From the NCBI GenBank assembly GCA_019116965.1, contig DXAT01000026.1, positions 1 to 40,837 of the forward strand: a DNA stretch of 40,837 bases, written 5' to 3'. The translations under genes were made by a program, and so were the position numbers. Source of the stretch: Candidatus Coprenecus pullistercoris. GTDB taxonomy: Bacteria > Bacteroidota > Bacteroidia > Bacteroidales > UBA932. Each line of letters opens with the position of its first letter. Positions within the stretch are counted from its first letter, which is position 1. The notes under the pieces are model-generated. The model saw only the letters and a list, made by a program, of their open reading frames with translations, had not been told where the DNA came from and did no database searches. Below are positions 1-9,697 of the stretch, piece after piece.

Positions 1-581
1 GCCTGTCTTTCTTGGGCCCGCCTGACGACCTCGGCGACCCTGCTCCTGTCCATCATGTTGACGACGAAGGGAGAAGGAACCTTTATTCCGTTGGTACCGT
101 AAGTGAAATTGATAAAGGCAATCCGTGTTCCCCGTACTTCGGTCATATATGGATTGCATGCTGCCTCAGCGGAGCTGTCGCGGTAGATTCCGGTGATCGG
201 CGCCCCCATGTTTTCGTATTTATCAAGTGATGATTCGAGGCCTTTTCTCCCCTTGTCGCAGATATGATTGTTGGCGCACAGGAAAAGGTCGATACCGGAC
301 TCCGCAGCTTCCCCGGCCAGGGATTCCGGGGCGGAAAATGAGGGATAGCCTGTATAGGGAGGACCTCCGAGACAGAATTCCATATTGGCCACAGTGAAAT
401 CAGCCTCATCGATGAATGGCTGTACATGGGTGAAATACGAGGAATAGTCGTATGATGCGGAGATGGTTGCGTCGGCTCCCGGGATGAGGGCTGAACAAAG
501 CTGCTGGCGGTGCTGCATTACATCTCCGATGAATAGAACAGACAGTGTGTCTACTACGGTGAACAGTATCGTGCTGAGCAT
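1..581 (-). CDS. CapA-family protein (poly-gamma-glutamate synthesis CapA-like metallophosphatase fold), 3' end outside window
   Basis: The reading frame starts with ATG at 581 and stays open to the left edge, giving about 193 N-terminal residues. Three blocks match the CapA/PGA_cap family. FIGDVMQH lies near residue 17, TVANMEFCLGG near 63 and LFLCANNHICDKG near 100; these correspond to the family's GDvm, aNlE and aNNH...D.G motifs, which line the metallophosphatase-like active site. Family members are often envelope-associated and were first linked to capsule (poly-gamma-glutamate) export. The N-terminus is short and weakly hydrophobic, so a signal peptide is uncertain. Only 3 nt separate this start from the stop of the DUF389 gene upstream, so the two are probably co-transcribed. 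The C-terminal half cannot be assessed. Confidence 0.85.
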   Translation of the reverse strand, partial: MLSTILFTVVDTLSVLFIGDVMQHRQQLCSALIPGADATISASYDYSSYFTHVQPFIDEADFTVANMEFCLGGPPYTGYPSFSAPESLAGEAAESGIDLFLCANNHICDKGRKGLESSLDKYENMGAPITGIYRDSSAEAACNPYMTEVRGTRIAFINFTYGTNGIKVPSPFVVNMMDRSRVAEVVRRAQERQ

Positions 582-584
582 GAT

Positions 585-1949
585 CTATTGCTGTATCAGC
601 TTTATGTTTTGGAAATCCAGGCGGGCCGTAAGCCAGCTTTTCATGCGCTCAAGGTCCTTGGCCGGAATCCTGTTCCCGGGCTTTGTCTCGAGTATTATCA
701 GTATCTGCTCGGACATGCCGATGGTATCCGCCCTCATCGAATAGCCCTTGGTGAGAGTCACATCGGTCAGGGCCGGATATTGGGCATACAGCTCCTGGGC
801 CAGCTGGCCGTAAGGCAGTTCCCGGGTCTTGTAAGCATCTATCTCCTTTTTGAGCGTGTCGATAAGCAGGTCTCTTTTCAGAATCTCCCTGTCGCTTCTC
901 TCGTATATGCTCTGAAGGGCCGCGTTGTCGGCCGTGCCGCTCTGGTCCATGGCCGCGTTCTGGCTTATGATTATCTGGTCGTCGGTGAGCCCGAGCTCGC
1001 GTGCCGATTTGTAGATGCCGTGCACTTCCGCGTCGCTGAGCGCCTCACCGGCTATGAACAGCTCTATTCTCGGAGGTTTGGAGCGCATGTTGACGCTGTA
1101 GTCATAGATATAGCTGCGGGCCATTTCCTTGTTTTTGGAGATGAATTCCTTGGCTGTGTGGTTGAAGTTGTTCTCCTTAATCATGATGAATGCGGAGTAC
1201 ACGCTCGGGATTATGACTATGATGACTGTGGCGGCAATCCAGCGGCTGACTCTTTTCTGCTTGGCCGGATCGGTGAATGTCGCCATTGGAAATTTCAGAT
1301 ATTTGACAGTGAGGAATGTGGCTATCGCTATGAATATACTGTTTATTGAGAAGAGATACAGTGCTCCCAGGAAGTATTTGAGACTTCCCGTGGCGAGCCC
1401 GAATCCTGCCGTGCACAGAGGCGGCATGAGGGCGGTGGCGATGGCGACTCCGGATATGACCGTTCCTTTGTCCCGGCGGCTTGTCTCCACTATGCCGGCG
1501 AAGCCGCCGAAAAGGGCAATGAGCACATCGTATATTGTCGGGTTGGTCCTCGCCAGAAGTTCTGTCGGATTCTCCAGCTCAAGAGGCGATATCAGGAAGT
1601 ATAAGGTCGAGGCTAAGATACTTATCACGACCATCACGATCAGGTTCTTGAGTGCTTTTCTCAAGAATGCGGTGTCGTTGGTGCCGAGTCCGTAGCCTAT
1701 GCCGAATATGGGGCCCATGAGCGGGGAGATGAGCATGGCGCCGATAATCACCGGGATGGAGTTGGTGTTCAGACCGACGGACGCCACTATTATGGCGAAA
1801 GCCAGAATGTATGCATTTGGACCCTTGAAGTCTATGTTGCTCCTTATGTACTGTGAGGCCTTGTCCGTATCTATGTGGTCATTCAGGCTTATGATGTCCC
1901 TGATGTAGGCTATGGCCTTGTTAAAGAAGTGTTTGAACTGGTTTTCCAT
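585..1949 (-). CDS. DUF389 family integral membrane protein
   Basis: This is a 454-aa protein if translation starts at MENQFKHF (ATG at 1949). The longer open frame upstream runs through the AT-rich divergent promoter and is unlikely to be translated. Residues 45-255 hold about six hydrophobic segments with the DUF389 pattern: a conserved run around 58-80 (SVGLNTNSIPVIIGAMLISP) and another around 165-185 (SGVAIATALMPPLCTAGFGL). A soluble C-terminal domain of about 190 residues follows, with a coiled-coil-like stretch. The family is widespread and its function is not established; transport is often assumed. A -7-like TATATTTA lies at 1973-1980 on the minus strand. The CapA-like gene follows directly downstream. 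Confidence 0.88.
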   Translation of the reverse strand: MENQFKHFFNKAIAYIRDIISLNDHIDTDKASQYIRSNIDFKGPNAYILAFAIIVASVGLNTNSIPVIIGAMLISPLMGPIFGIGYGLGTNDTAFLRKALKNLIVMVVISILASTLYFLISPLELENPTELLARTNPTIYDVLIALFGGFAGIVETSRRDKGTVISGVAIATALMPPLCTAGFGLATGSLKYFLGALYLFSINSIFIAIATFLTVKYLKFPMATFTDPAKQKRVSRWIAATVIIVIIPSVYSAFIMIKENNFNHTAKEFISKNKEMARSYIYDYSVNMRSKPPRIELFIAGEALSDAEVHGIYKSARELGLTDDQIIISQNAAMDQSGTADNAALQSIYERSDREILKRDLLIDTLKKEIDAYKTRELPYGQLAQELYAQYPALTDVTLTKGYSMRADTIGMSEQILIILETKPGNRIPAKDLERMKSWLTARLDFQNIKLIQQ

Positions 1950-1987
1950 CCGTTTTCCGTTAATTTGAAATGTAAATATACATTTTT

Positions 1988-2019
1988 TTTGTTCTTGTAC
2001 TATTAATTCAGTACTTTTG
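1988..2019 (+). promoter_or_regulatory. Bacteroidota-type promoter of the SPOR-gcvT-leuS-yitT operon
   Basis: TTTG at 1988-1991 is followed after 20 bp by TACTTTTG at 2012-2019, a perfect match to the TAnnTTTG -7 consensus with an appropriate -33 box. The lipoprotein start codon lies 42 nt downstream. It is the only good promoter I see before the closely packed genes running to 9607. Confidence 0.7.
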
Positions 2020-2061
2020 TTGGATATAATCCGATGTTTAACGAGTTGTAAATTATTGAAT

Positions 2062-2547
2062 ATGAAAGCCTTTAAATTGATTGCCACTTTATCTGCGGCA
2101 CTTGTGCTGCTTACGGGATGTGACTTTTTCCGCTCACTTGTAGGCAAGCCTACTTCCGAGGATCTCGAGAGGATGCGTCAGGAGGCTATGGAGCAGGAGC
2201 GCCTGCAGCGTGAACAGGACTCCATCGCCCGTGTCAGGGCCGCGGAACTGGAGCAGGAGGCTTTGAGGCAGCAGAACCTGCTTGACGAGAGCAAGGGACG
2301 GTATCATGTAATCCTCGGCAGTTTCAAGGTCGAGGGCAATGCCGAGAAGATGATATCCCTTCTGAGAAAGAACGGTTACACACCTGAGAAAATCCAGTTC
2401 AACAACGGTTTCGAGGTGGTGTCCGTTGCCGCTTATGACAATTACCGCGATGCGGTAAGGGCTATGGAGGATGTGATGGAGTATCAATTCTGCCCTGAGG
2501 ATGTATGGGTGTACGATATCCGTCAGAATATGCACGCAAGACAATAA
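2062..2547 (+). CDS. SPOR-domain lipoprotein
   Basis: The product is 161 aa starting at [11 protein letters not shown] start further upstream (2017) would lie inside the -7 box, so ATG 2062 is chosen. Residues 1-20 form a lipoprotein signal with lipobox LTGC (Cys20). Residues 32-75 are highly charged (Glu/Arg/Gln rich) and probably a coiled coil. Residues about 80-151 form a SPOR fold (YHVILGSF...[13 protein letters not shown]...[14 protein letters not shown]), which in other bacteria binds denuded septal peptidoglycan. The protein is therefore likely an envelope protein recruited to the division site. gcvT starts 23 nt downstream, and no functional link between them is obvious. Confidence 0.88.
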   Translation: MKAFKLIATLSAALVLLTGCDFFRSLVGKPTSEDLERMRQEAMEQERLQREQDSIARVRAAELEQEALRQQNLLDESKGRYHVILGSFKVEGNAEKMISLLRKNGYTPEKIQFNNGFEVVSVAAYDNYRDAVRAMEDVMEYQFCPEDVWVYDIRQNMHARQ

Positions 2548-2570
2548 TCATAAACTATACAAAAGATAAT

Positions 2571-3680
2571 ATGAAGACTACAGCTTTTACCCAGAAGCAC
2601 ATAGCTCTGGGTGCCAAGATGGTTCCCTTTGCCGGATACAATATGCCGGTGGAATATGTGGGAATAACCGAAGAACACAACACTGTAAGGAACGGAGTCG
2701 GTGTGTTTGATGTCTCCCATATGGGTGAGATATGGGTCAAGGGTCCCAATGCGCTTGCTTTCGTTCAGTATGTGTCATCCAATGATGCCTCTGTCCTTTA
2801 TCCCGGAAAGGTCCAGTATGACTGCTTCCCTAACGGAAAGGGTGGAATTGTTGATGATTTTCTCGCTTATTGCATTGACAGCCAGACATATCTTCTGGTA
2901 GTCAACGCCGCCAATGTGGAAAAGGACTGGGAGCATCTCTGTGCAGTGGCCCCCAAGTTCGGCCTTACTCCCGGCAAGGAACTTTACAATGCCTCCGACG
3001 AGATATGCCAGCTCGCCGTGCAGGGGCCGAAGGCCATTCAGGCCATGCAGAAGCTCTGCGATGAGGATATCACTGGCATGGAGTACTATACATTCAAGAA
3101 ACTGATGCTCGGTGGCGTCAGCGTGATCTTCTCCATCACAGGATATACCGGTGCCGGCGGATGCGAGATATATGCAGCAAACGAGGATGCCGATAAGCTC
3201 TGGAACGCCGTGTTCGAGGCAGGAGCGGAATTCGGAATCAAGCCTATAGGGCTTGGCGCGCGCGATACCCTCAGACTCGAGATGGGATTCTGCCTTTATG
3301 GTAATGATATCGATGATACCACATCGCCTCTCGAGGCCGGTCTGGGTTGGATTACCAAGTTCTCTGATGCCAAGGGTGATTTCATAGACAGGGAGTATCT
3401 GCTCGCGCAGAAGGCAGAGGGCTTGAAGCGCAAGCTCATAGGCTTCGAACTCATCGACCGCGGAGTTCCCCGTCATGGATATGAGATATGCGATGCTTCC
3501 GGCGCCGTGATCGGTCATGTGACATCCGGAACCATGTCTCCCTCGCTCAGGATACCGATCGGCATGGGCTATGTCAACACTTCCTTCAACAAGGCTGATA
3601 CCGAGATATTCATCAAGGTCCGCGACAGGCTTCTCAAGGCCAAGGTAGTGAAGACTCCGTTCTATAAGGGCAATAAATAG
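2571..3680 (+). CDS. gcvT: Glycine cleavage system aminomethyltransferase (T protein)
   Basis: The product is 369 aa, a normal length for GcvT, starting at [10 protein letters not shown]. It transfers the methylene group of the aminomethyl-lipoyl H protein to tetrahydrofolate, releasing ammonia. Conserved family blocks are FDVSHMGEI (46-54), [10 protein letters not shown] (91-100, carrying the catalytic Asp), [14 protein letters not shown] and [18 protein letters not shown]. The C-terminal GCV_T_C part holds [12 protein letters not shown] and GMGYV. The in-frame upstream ATG at 2505 overlaps the preceding gene and adds non-homologous residues. No gcvH or gcvP lies in the window, so the complex is encoded at scattered sites. 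The stop codon overlaps the GTG start of the next gene by one base (TAGTG), implying coupled translation. Confidence 0.97.
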   Translation: MKTTAFTQKHIALGAKMVPFAGYNMPVEYVGITEEHNTVRNGVGVFDVSHMGEIWVKGPNALAFVQYVSSNDASVLYPGKVQYDCFPNGKGGIVDDFLAYCIDSQTYLLVVNAANVEKDWEHLCAVAPKFGLTPGKELYNASDEICQLAVQGPKAIQAMQKLCDEDITGMEYYTFKKLMLGGVSVIFSITGYTGAGGCEIYAANEDADKLWNAVFEAGAEFGIKPIGLGARDTLRLEMGFCLYGNDIDDTTSPLEAGLGWITKFSDAKGDFIDREYLLAQKAEGLKRKLIGFELIDRGVPRHGYEICDASGAVIGHVTSGTMSPSLRIPIGMGYVNTSFNKADTEIFIKVRDRLLKAKVVKTPFYKGNK

Positions 3681-4987
3681 TGAAACGGCTTGCCTCCATC
3701 ATCGTCGTGGCCGGTCTGTCGGCTGCACTGTACGCGCAGTCCGATGTGGCGGAGAGACTGGAAAGCCATGTTCGCTGTCTGGCTTCTGATTCCCTGATGG
3801 GCCGCCGGGCCGGAACGCCCGGTGAGAGGTCTGCCGCGGATTATGTCTACAACTGCCTGTATGAGGCAGGTGTGTCCATGCTCTCTCCTTCCGGAGGACA
3901 GGAGTTCGCCATAGCCGGAGAGTCGGATACGGTGTTCTCGAGGAATGTGGTGGGAGTTGTCGACGGATATGATCCGGCCTATAAGGGGCAGTATATCGTG
4001 GTCGGTGCCAATATCGATCATATCGGTGCCAATACAATGACGGTGGACGGCAGGAAAACGGTTCAGATATTCCCCGGGGCTGATGACAATGCCTCGGGAG
4101 TCGCAGTTATGATGGAAGTGGCCAGAAGGGTGGCCGCTTCCTCATTTTTCTTCAAAAGGTCCGTGATATTCGTGGCCTTCGGCGCCAAGGAGGAGGGAAT
4201 GGCTGGCTCGTGGTATTTTGTCAACAGGACTTTCGATGCACCTGACAGCATATCGCTGATGATAGACCTCCGTACATTGGGATGCGGTGCAAGGACGGCC
4301 GCATTCACCTATTATAATCCGTTTGCAAGTCCGGAACTGACAAGGCTTGTGAGCGGATTGTCTGAAGTGGGGGCATTTTATATACCGGAGCCTGGAGACG
4401 GTGTGGTCCCGTCAGGGGATTATCTGCCGTTTTATGAGAGAAATATTCCTGTACTGCTCCTGACAACGGGACCTGACCTCAACAGCAGGACTACGAGGGA
4501 CAGACCGGAGTATCTTGATTACGAGGCCATGGACTATATCTGCGACTTCCTTTACAACATGATACGGGAGGTCGCCAACATGGAGATGATGATTGACAGG
4601 CCGGAAGAATACGCTCCTGGCGGAGAAGCCGGCCGGATATCCGGAGAGGAGAGGGTCTATTCGCCCTATGAGGTGGATTCTGCTCCGGAGTTCTTCAAGG
4701 GGGATGTGGGAACATTTCTCAGGGAGTGGGTATATACCTATCTGAGATATCCGGATATTCCCCTGTCTCAGGGTGTGTCGGGAACGGTGACGGTGGAGTT
4801 TGTGATCGAGAAGGACGGCAGCGTGACCAATGTGCGTGCCGTCAGGGGCAATGACCAGTATCTTGAGGACGAGGCAGTCCGCGTGATATCTGCGTCGCCC
4901 AAATGGAAGCCAGGTACTGTCGGGGGACAGAAAGTGAGGGTGATGTATTCGGTACCGGTAGAGTTCAGATTGGAGAAAAGAAAGTAG
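3680..4987 (+). CDS. Secreted M28-like protein with degenerate metal site, fused to a TonB C-terminal domain
   Basis: The product is 435 aa, starting with GTG one base inside the gcvT stop. Residues 1-20 form a cleavable signal peptide. Residues about 30-300 have the M28 zinc aminopeptidase fold: GADDNASGVA (133-142), FGAKEEGMAGS (167-177, with the catalytic and ligand Glu pair) and DLRTLG (196-201). Two metal-ligand positions appear changed. The usual GAHxDH reads GANIDH (109-114, His to Asn), and the usual SDHxxF reads SGDYLPF (245-251, His to Tyr). Residues about 336-431 are a TonB_C domain (GTVTVEFVIEKDGSVTNV...SPKWKPG). It is probably periplasmic. With two ligands gone it may be catalytically weak or a pseudo-enzyme; that is inferred from the motifs alone. 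Confidence 0.85.
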   Translation: MKRLASIIVVAGLSAALYAQSDVAERLESHVRCLASDSLMGRRAGTPGERSAADYVYNCLYEAGVSMLSPSGGQEFAIAGESDTVFSRNVVGVVDGYDPAYKGQYIVVGANIDHIGANTMTVDGRKTVQIFPGADDNASGVAVMMEVARRVAASSFFFKRSVIFVAFGAKEEGMAGSWYFVNRTFDAPDSISLMIDLRTLGCGARTAAFTYYNPFASPELTRLVSGLSEVGAFYIPEPGDGVVPSGDYLPFYERNIPVLLLTTGPDLNSRTTRDRPEYLDYEAMDYICDFLYNMIREVANMEMMIDRPEEYAPGGEAGRISGEERVYSPYEVDSAPEFFKGDVGTFLREWVYTYLRYPDIPLSQGVSGTVTVEFVIEKDGSVTNVRAVRGNDQYLEDEAVRVISASPKWKPGTVGGQKVRVMYSVPVEFRLEKRK

Positions 4988-4996
4988 ATATTAGAT

Positions 4997-7765
4997 ATGT
5001 CGACTGATTACAATTTTGCAGAAATAGAGAGAAAATGGCAGCAGTACTGGGCGGCTCATGATACCTTTAAGGTGACGGAGGACAGTGGAAAGCCCAAGTT
5101 CTATGTGCTGGATATGTTCCCCTATCCTTCAGGAGCGGGACTGCATGTCGGACATCCGTTGGGCTATATCGCGAGTGATATATACAGTCGGTATATGCGC
5201 CTGAGAGGATACAATGTGTTGCATCCGATGGGTTTCGACGCATTCGGCCTTCCGGCCGAGCAGTATGCCATACAGACCGGACGCCACCCGGCCGGTACTA
5301 CTGACGAGAACATAGCGAGGTATAAGAGACAGCTTGACCGGATAGGATTTTCCTATGACTGGTCCCGTGAGATTCGCACCAGTGATCCCTCGTATTACAA
5401 ATGGACGCAGTGGGCTTTCCTGAAGATGTTCGGGAGCTGGTACGACAATACCATGCAGAAGGCCCGTCCTATAGAGGAACTGGAATCGGCGTTCGCCTCT
5501 TCGGGAACTGGGGGTGTGGACGCCGCATGCTCTGAACCCATGGAGTTCTCCGCGCAGCAGTGGCTCTCCATGTCGGAAAGAGAAAAGGCTGATGTGCTTA
5601 TGAATTACAGACTGGCGTATCTTGGAGAGACATCGGTAAACTGGTGCCCTCAGCTGGGAACTGTACTGGCCAACGACGAGGTCAAGGAAGGTCTTTCTGT
5701 CCGTGGCGGATTCCCCGTGGTACAGAAGAAGATGCGTCAGTGGCAGCTCAGGGTGTCCGCATATGCCGCAAGGCTTCTCGAGGACCTGGCCGGCCTTGAC
5801 TGGTCGGATTCCCTGAAGGAGATGCAGCGCAACTGGATAGGACGCTCCGAGGGAGCCGAGATGATATTCAAGGTCATAAACGGAGACAGAATATACGATG
5901 TCACCATATTCACGACTCGTGCCGATACGGTTTTCGGGGTCACATTTATGGTTCTGGCGCCTGAGAGCGAGTGGGTAGAGAAGCTGACAGCACCTGACCA
6001 TAAGCAGGAAGTGGATGAGTATCTCGCCTTTGCTGCAAAGAAGACTGAGAGGGAGAGGATGGCCCAGACCCGTCAGGTGACCGGAGTATTCACCGGTGCC
6101 TATGCTGTCAATCCGCTTACAGGAGACAAGATACCGGTGTGGATATCCGAGTATGTGCTGGCCGGTTATGGAACTGGAGCGATTATGGCCGTGCCGGCTC
6201 ATGACAGCAGGGACTATGCGTTCGCAAAGCATTTCAATCTGCCGATAGTGCCGCTGATAGAGGGATGCGATGTGTCGCAGGAAAGTTTTGATGCCAAGGA
6301 CGGTGTCATGTGTAATTCCGGTTTTCTCAACGGAATGACCGTAAAGGAGGCTATTCCGGCCGCGATAGCGAAGGTGGAGGAGATGGGCATCGGTCGCAGG
6401 AAAGTCAATTACCGTCTCAGGGACGCCATCTTCTCCCGTCAGAGGTACTGGGGAGAACCGTTCCCGATATACTACAAGGACGGGATGGCTACTCCGATGA
6501 AGATGTCCGACCTGCCTTTGTGTCTGCCGGAAATAAGCACATATCTGCCTACCGAGTCCGGTGAGCCTCCCTTGGCGCGGGCCGAGGACTGGACATACGG
6601 TGGCTGGCCCATAGAGAAGAGTACGATGCCCGGCTTTGCCGGAAGCAGTGCCTATTACCTTCGGTATATGGACCCGCATAACGACAATGCCCTTGTAGAC
6701 CGTGCCAAGGATGAATATTGGAGAAATGTGGACCTTTATGTGGGCGGAACGGAGCATGCTACGGGTCACTTGATATATTCCCGTTTCTGGAACAAGTTCC
6801 TTTACGACCTCGGTTATGTGTGTGAGAAGGAGCCGTTCCGGAAGCTCGTCAATCAGGGTATGATACAGGGTAGGTCCAACTTCGTGTACAGGATCAAGGG
6901 TACCAATACCTTTGTCTCCTACGGGCTCAAGGACAAGTATGACACGACAGAGATACATGTGGATGTAAACATCGTGCACAATGACCGTCTTGATACTGAG
7001 GCGTTCCGGAAATGGATGCCGGATTTCGCCTCGGCGGAGTTCATCTTAGAGGACGGGGAGTATGTCTGCGGATGGGCCATAGAGAAGATGAGCAAGTCCA
7101 TGTTCAATGTGGTGAATCCGGACAATGTCTGTGATACTTACGGGGCGGATACGCTTAGGCTTTATGAGATGTTCCTCGGACCTGTCGAGCAGTCCAAGCC
7201 GTGGGATACCAAGGGTATAGACGGAGTGCACAGATTCCTCAGGAAATTCTGGAGGCTGTATTATGACAGGGACGGTGCGCTGTTCGATGACAGCGATGCT
7301 TCTCCGGCAGAGCTTAAGGTGCTCCACAACCTTATACGCAAGGTGTCTTCCGACATAGAGCATTTTTCCATGAATACTTCGGTGAGCGCGTTCATGATAG
7401 CCGTTAATGAGCTGACGGACCTCAGGTGTCACAGCCGCAGCATTCTCGAGCCGTTGGTGATACTGCTGTCGCCTTTTGCCCCTCATATAAGCGAGGAGCT
7501 CTGGAACCGTCTCGGTCATACTGATTCGGTGTCCGCGGCGTCATTCCCCGAATATATAGAGAGCTATACCGTGGAGAATACCTTCGAGTATCCTGTATCC
7601 TTCAACGGAAAGATGCGCTTTAAGCTGGAGTTGCCCAAGGCGGTGGATGTCAAGACGGCCGAGGCGGCTGTGCTGGCCTCGCCCAATACGGAGAAATACC
7701 TTGACGGCAAGCCGGTGAGGAAGATTATCGTGGTGCCCTCAAAGATTATCAATGTAGTGTTCTGA
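4997..7765 (+). CDS. leuS: Leucyl-tRNA synthetase
   Basis: The product is 922 aa, typical for bacterial LeuRS. It charges tRNA-Leu in the cytoplasm. The class Ia signature is [16 protein letters not shown] (HVGH at 50-53), and KMSKS sits at 697-701 within [13 protein letters not shown]. The CP1 editing domain is recognisable by [15 protein letters not shown] and [20 protein letters not shown] leucine-specific insertion precedes KMSKS ([19 protein letters not shown] onward). The anticodon-binding and C-terminal domains follow and end in [14 protein letters not shown]. The gene lies 9 nt after the M28-like gene and 1 nt before yitT, so it is embedded in the operon. Confidence 0.98.
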   Translation: MSTDYNFAEIERKWQQYWAAHDTFKVTEDSGKPKFYVLDMFPYPSGAGLHVGHPLGYIASDIYSRYMRLRGYNVLHPMGFDAFGLPAEQYAIQTGRHPAGTTDENIARYKRQLDRIGFSYDWSREIRTSDPSYYKWTQWAFLKMFGSWYDNTMQKARPIEELESAFASSGTGGVDAACSEPMEFSAQQWLSMSEREKADVLMNYRLAYLGETSVNWCPQLGTVLANDEVKEGLSVRGGFPVVQKKMRQWQLRVSAYAARLLEDLAGLDWSDSLKEMQRNWIGRSEGAEMIFKVINGDRIYDVTIFTTRADTVFGVTFMVLAPESEWVEKLTAPDHKQEVDEYLAFAAKKTERERMAQTRQVTGVFTGAYAVNPLTGDKIPVWISEYVLAGYGTGAIMAVPAHDSRDYAFAKHFNLPIVPLIEGCDVSQESFDAKDGVMCNSGFLNGMTVKEAIPAAIAKVEEMGIGRRKVNYRLRDAIFSRQRYWGEPFPIYYKDGMATPMKMSDLPLCLPEISTYLPTESGEPPLARAEDWTYGGWPIEKSTMPGFAGSSAYYLRYMDPHNDNALVDRAKDEYWRNVDLYVGGTEHATGHLIYSRFWNKFLYDLGYVCEKEPFRKLVNQGMIQGRSNFVYRIKGTNTFVSYGLKDKYDTTEIHVDVNIVHNDRLDTEAFRKWMPDFASAEFILEDGEYVCGWAIEKMSKSMFNVVNPDNVCDTYGADTLRLYEMFLGPVEQSKPWDTKGIDGVHRFLRKFWRLYYDRDGALFDDSDASPAELKVLHNLIRKVSSDIEHFSMNTSVSAFMIAVNELTDLRCHSRSILEPLVILLSPFAPHISEELWNRLGHTDSVSAASFPEYIESYTVENTFEYPVSFNGKMRFKLELPKAVDVKTAEAAVLASPNTEKYLDGKPVRKIIVVPSKIINVVF

Positions 7766-7766
7766 T

Positions 7767-8714
7767 ATGAATCCGACGGCAAAAAAAGTACTTGTAACCT
7801 CCAAGGAGTATCTGATCATCACCATCGGTCTGGTGATGTACTGTTTCAGCTGGACATCGTTCCTGATACCCAAGGGAATAGTCGGCGGGGCCATCCCCGG
7901 TCTGGCCACTTTCGTCAATTATGCCACGGGAGGGCTTATCCCTGTGTCGGCCACATATCTGGCCGTCAATGTAGTACTTCTCATACTTGGTTTCCTGATA
8001 CTCGGCCGGGGCTTCGGTTTCAAGACGATATACTGCATCCTGCTCAACTCTGTACTGCTGCAGGTCCTTCCGGATCTGATTCCGTGGGAGTCAACTGTTG
8101 AGGAACCCTTCCTCAATGCTCTGATAGGAGGATTCATAGGAGCGGTCGGTATAGTAATGATATTCAATCAGGGGGGCAGTACAGGAGGTACGGATATCAT
8201 CGCCCTGATTCTGTCCAAGTTCAGGGAGATATCTCCGGGCCGGGTCTATCTCTTCTGTGATTTGGTCATAGTGGGCTCGGTGCTGTTTCTGCCAGGCAAG
8301 ACTCTTTCGGATGTCATCTACGGTTATCTTCAGGTGATAGCCTTCTCCTCTGGGGTGGATATGCTGCTGACCGGAACAAAGCAGTCCGTGCAGGTGATGA
8401 TTTTCTCGGAGAAGTTCAACGAGATCGCCGATGCGTTGATGAGTCAGCTCAAGCGGGGTGTGACGGCATTTGACGGTATAGGCTGGTATACCAAGGAGAC
8501 GCACAAGGTGCTGGTGGTGATTGCCAGAAAGCATCAGCTGAATGAAATTAACAAAATAGTCAAGGGCATAGACCGTTCGGCATTCATGTCGGTTACCAGT
8601 ACGATGAGCGTCTATGGCCGCGGCTTCGATGAATTAAAAGGACCAGAAAAGATACAATGGAAACGCAAAAGAAACCAAAAAGGACAGGGTCCAGAAAGGC
8701 CCTTACAGTCGTAA
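7767..8714 (+). CDS. YitT family membrane protein with DUF2179 domain (copy 1)
   Basis: The product is 315 aa, and its ATG is separated from the leuS stop by a single base. The N-terminal two thirds hold about five membrane segments with the YitT pattern (GIVGGAIPGLATFVNYATGG and NQGGSTGGTDIIALILSKF). The C-terminal cytoplasmic DUF2179 domain (QVMIFSEKFNEIADALMSQL to MSVYGRGFDELKG) is complete. The molecular function of the family is not established. The last 17 or so residues are basic and lie in the 58-bp overlap with the second yitT copy, which is read in another frame. That tail is probably not under family-level constraint. Confidence 0.9.
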   Translation: MNPTAKKVLVTSKEYLIITIGLVMYCFSWTSFLIPKGIVGGAIPGLATFVNYATGGLIPVSATYLAVNVVLLILGFLILGRGFGFKTIYCILLNSVLLQVLPDLIPWESTVEEPFLNALIGGFIGAVGIVMIFNQGGSTGGTDIIALILSKFREISPGRVYLFCDLVIVGSVLFLPGKTLSDVIYGYLQVIAFSSGVDMLLTGTKQSVQVMIFSEKFNEIADALMSQLKRGVTAFDGIGWYTKETHKVLVVIARKHQLNEINKIVKGIDRSAFMSVTSTMSVYGRGFDELKGPEKIQWKRKRNQKGQGPERPLQS

Positions 8715-9607
8715 ACGACTATCTGATCATCACTATCGGTCTGCTCTGCTATACGGCAGGCTGGTGTATTTTCATTCTGCCTCACGGAATTGTCGGCGGA
8801 GGTGTCTCCGGTATCGGTGCCATCGTCTCGTATGTGACAGGCAAGCCGGAGGCGGTCAGCTACACATTTTTCCTTGTGAACGCAGTGCTTTTGGTGATAG
8901 GCATAAAGACACTGGGAAAGGCATTCGGTGTCAAGACCGTCTATGCGGTGTTCGTCGCCTCGCTGCTCTTCAGGGTGTGGCCTGAGATTATACCGGAATC
9001 GTTTATTGATTCCATTGCATTGGAGAACAGCAAGCTTTTGTGCGCTCTTATCGGAGGCGCCATGTCCGGCCTCGGTATCGGAATGGCTTTCAGCCGTGGC
9101 GGCAGCACAGCCGGTACGGATGTCATAGCCCTGATAGTCAGCAAATACCGCAATATTCCTCCTGGGAGAATTATCCTGCTGTGCGATATTTTCATCGTCG
9201 GTTCGTCCATCTTCCTGCATCCGGAGCTGAGTATCGGGGAAAGAGTCGCCAACATAGTCTACGGTTACATCGTGGTGGCCGCATGCAGTTATGTGGTGGA
9301 TCTGTCAGTGGCCGGCAACAAGCAGTCCGTACAGCTGTTTATATTCTCCAAACAGTATAAGGAGATAGCGGACATGATATCCGGAGAAATGCACCGTGGG
9401 GTCACAGTCCTGGACGCCCAGGGCTGGTATACGAAACAGGACGAGAAAGTGCTTTTGGTGATGGTCAGGAAAGTCGAGACCAATTATCTGCTTTCTGTGA
9501 TAAAGAGGATAGACAAGCAGGCATTTATATCAGTCGGCAATGTCATGGGTGTCTATGGCCGTGGTTTTGATGCTATTAAGGAAAAGAAAAAAATAGCGAA
9601 AATATAA
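8657..9607 (+). CDS. YitT family membrane protein with DUF2179 domain (copy 2)
   Basis: The product is 316 aa and aligns with the preceding protein along its length. Shared blocks include YLIITIGL near the start, GIVGG.., RGGSTAGTDVIALIVSKYRNIPPGR and the DUF2179 ending SVGNVMGVYGRGFDAIKE. The start METQKK is favoured because it places the first membrane segment at the same distance as in copy 1, even though it lies 58 bp inside copy 1. The pair looks like a tandem duplication whose members have diverged considerably. Tight overlap suggests coupled translation and perhaps a heteromeric product; the latter is inference. No hairpin terminator is evident after it. Confidence 0.9.
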   Translation: METQKKPKRTGSRKALTVVNDYLIITIGLLCYTAGWCIFILPHGIVGGGVSGIGAIVSYVTGKPEAVSYTFFLVNAVLLVIGIKTLGKAFGVKTVYAVFVASLLFRVWPEIIPESFIDSIALENSKLLCALIGGAMSGLGIGMAFSRGGSTAGTDVIALIVSKYRNIPPGRIILLCDIFIVGSSIFLHPELSIGERVANIVYGYIVVAACSYVVDLSVAGNKQSVQLFIFSKQYKEIADMISGEMHRGVTVLDAQGWYTKQDEKVLLVMVRKVETNYLLSVIKRIDKQAFISVGNVMGVYGRGFDAIKEKKKIAKI

Positions 9608-9664
9608 AAACATGTATTTAGACTGAATATTTTTTAATTTCTCGGATTGACTTTGTCTCCATCC

Positions 9665-9672
9665 TAACTTTG
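9665..9672 (+). promoter_or_regulatory. -7 element upstream of AraC-type regulator pair
   Basis: TAACTTTG matches TAnnTTTG. No convincing TTTG box lies at the ideal distance; a TTGAC occurs at 9647-9651. The start codon is 26 nt downstream and is preceded by a purine-rich AAGGAAGG at 9690-9697, which is unusual here because most genes in the window lack a Shine-Dalgarno-like sequence. Confidence 0.55.
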
Positions 9673-9697
9673 TGGTTATTATTAACCTGAAGGAAGG

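Noticed and set aside
5129..6979. 616-codon open frame antisense to leuS
   Set aside because: It has no recognisable domain, its composition mirrors leuS codons, and leuS itself is unambiguous over the entire stretch. Long antisense frames are common opposite GC-rich codon-biased genes.
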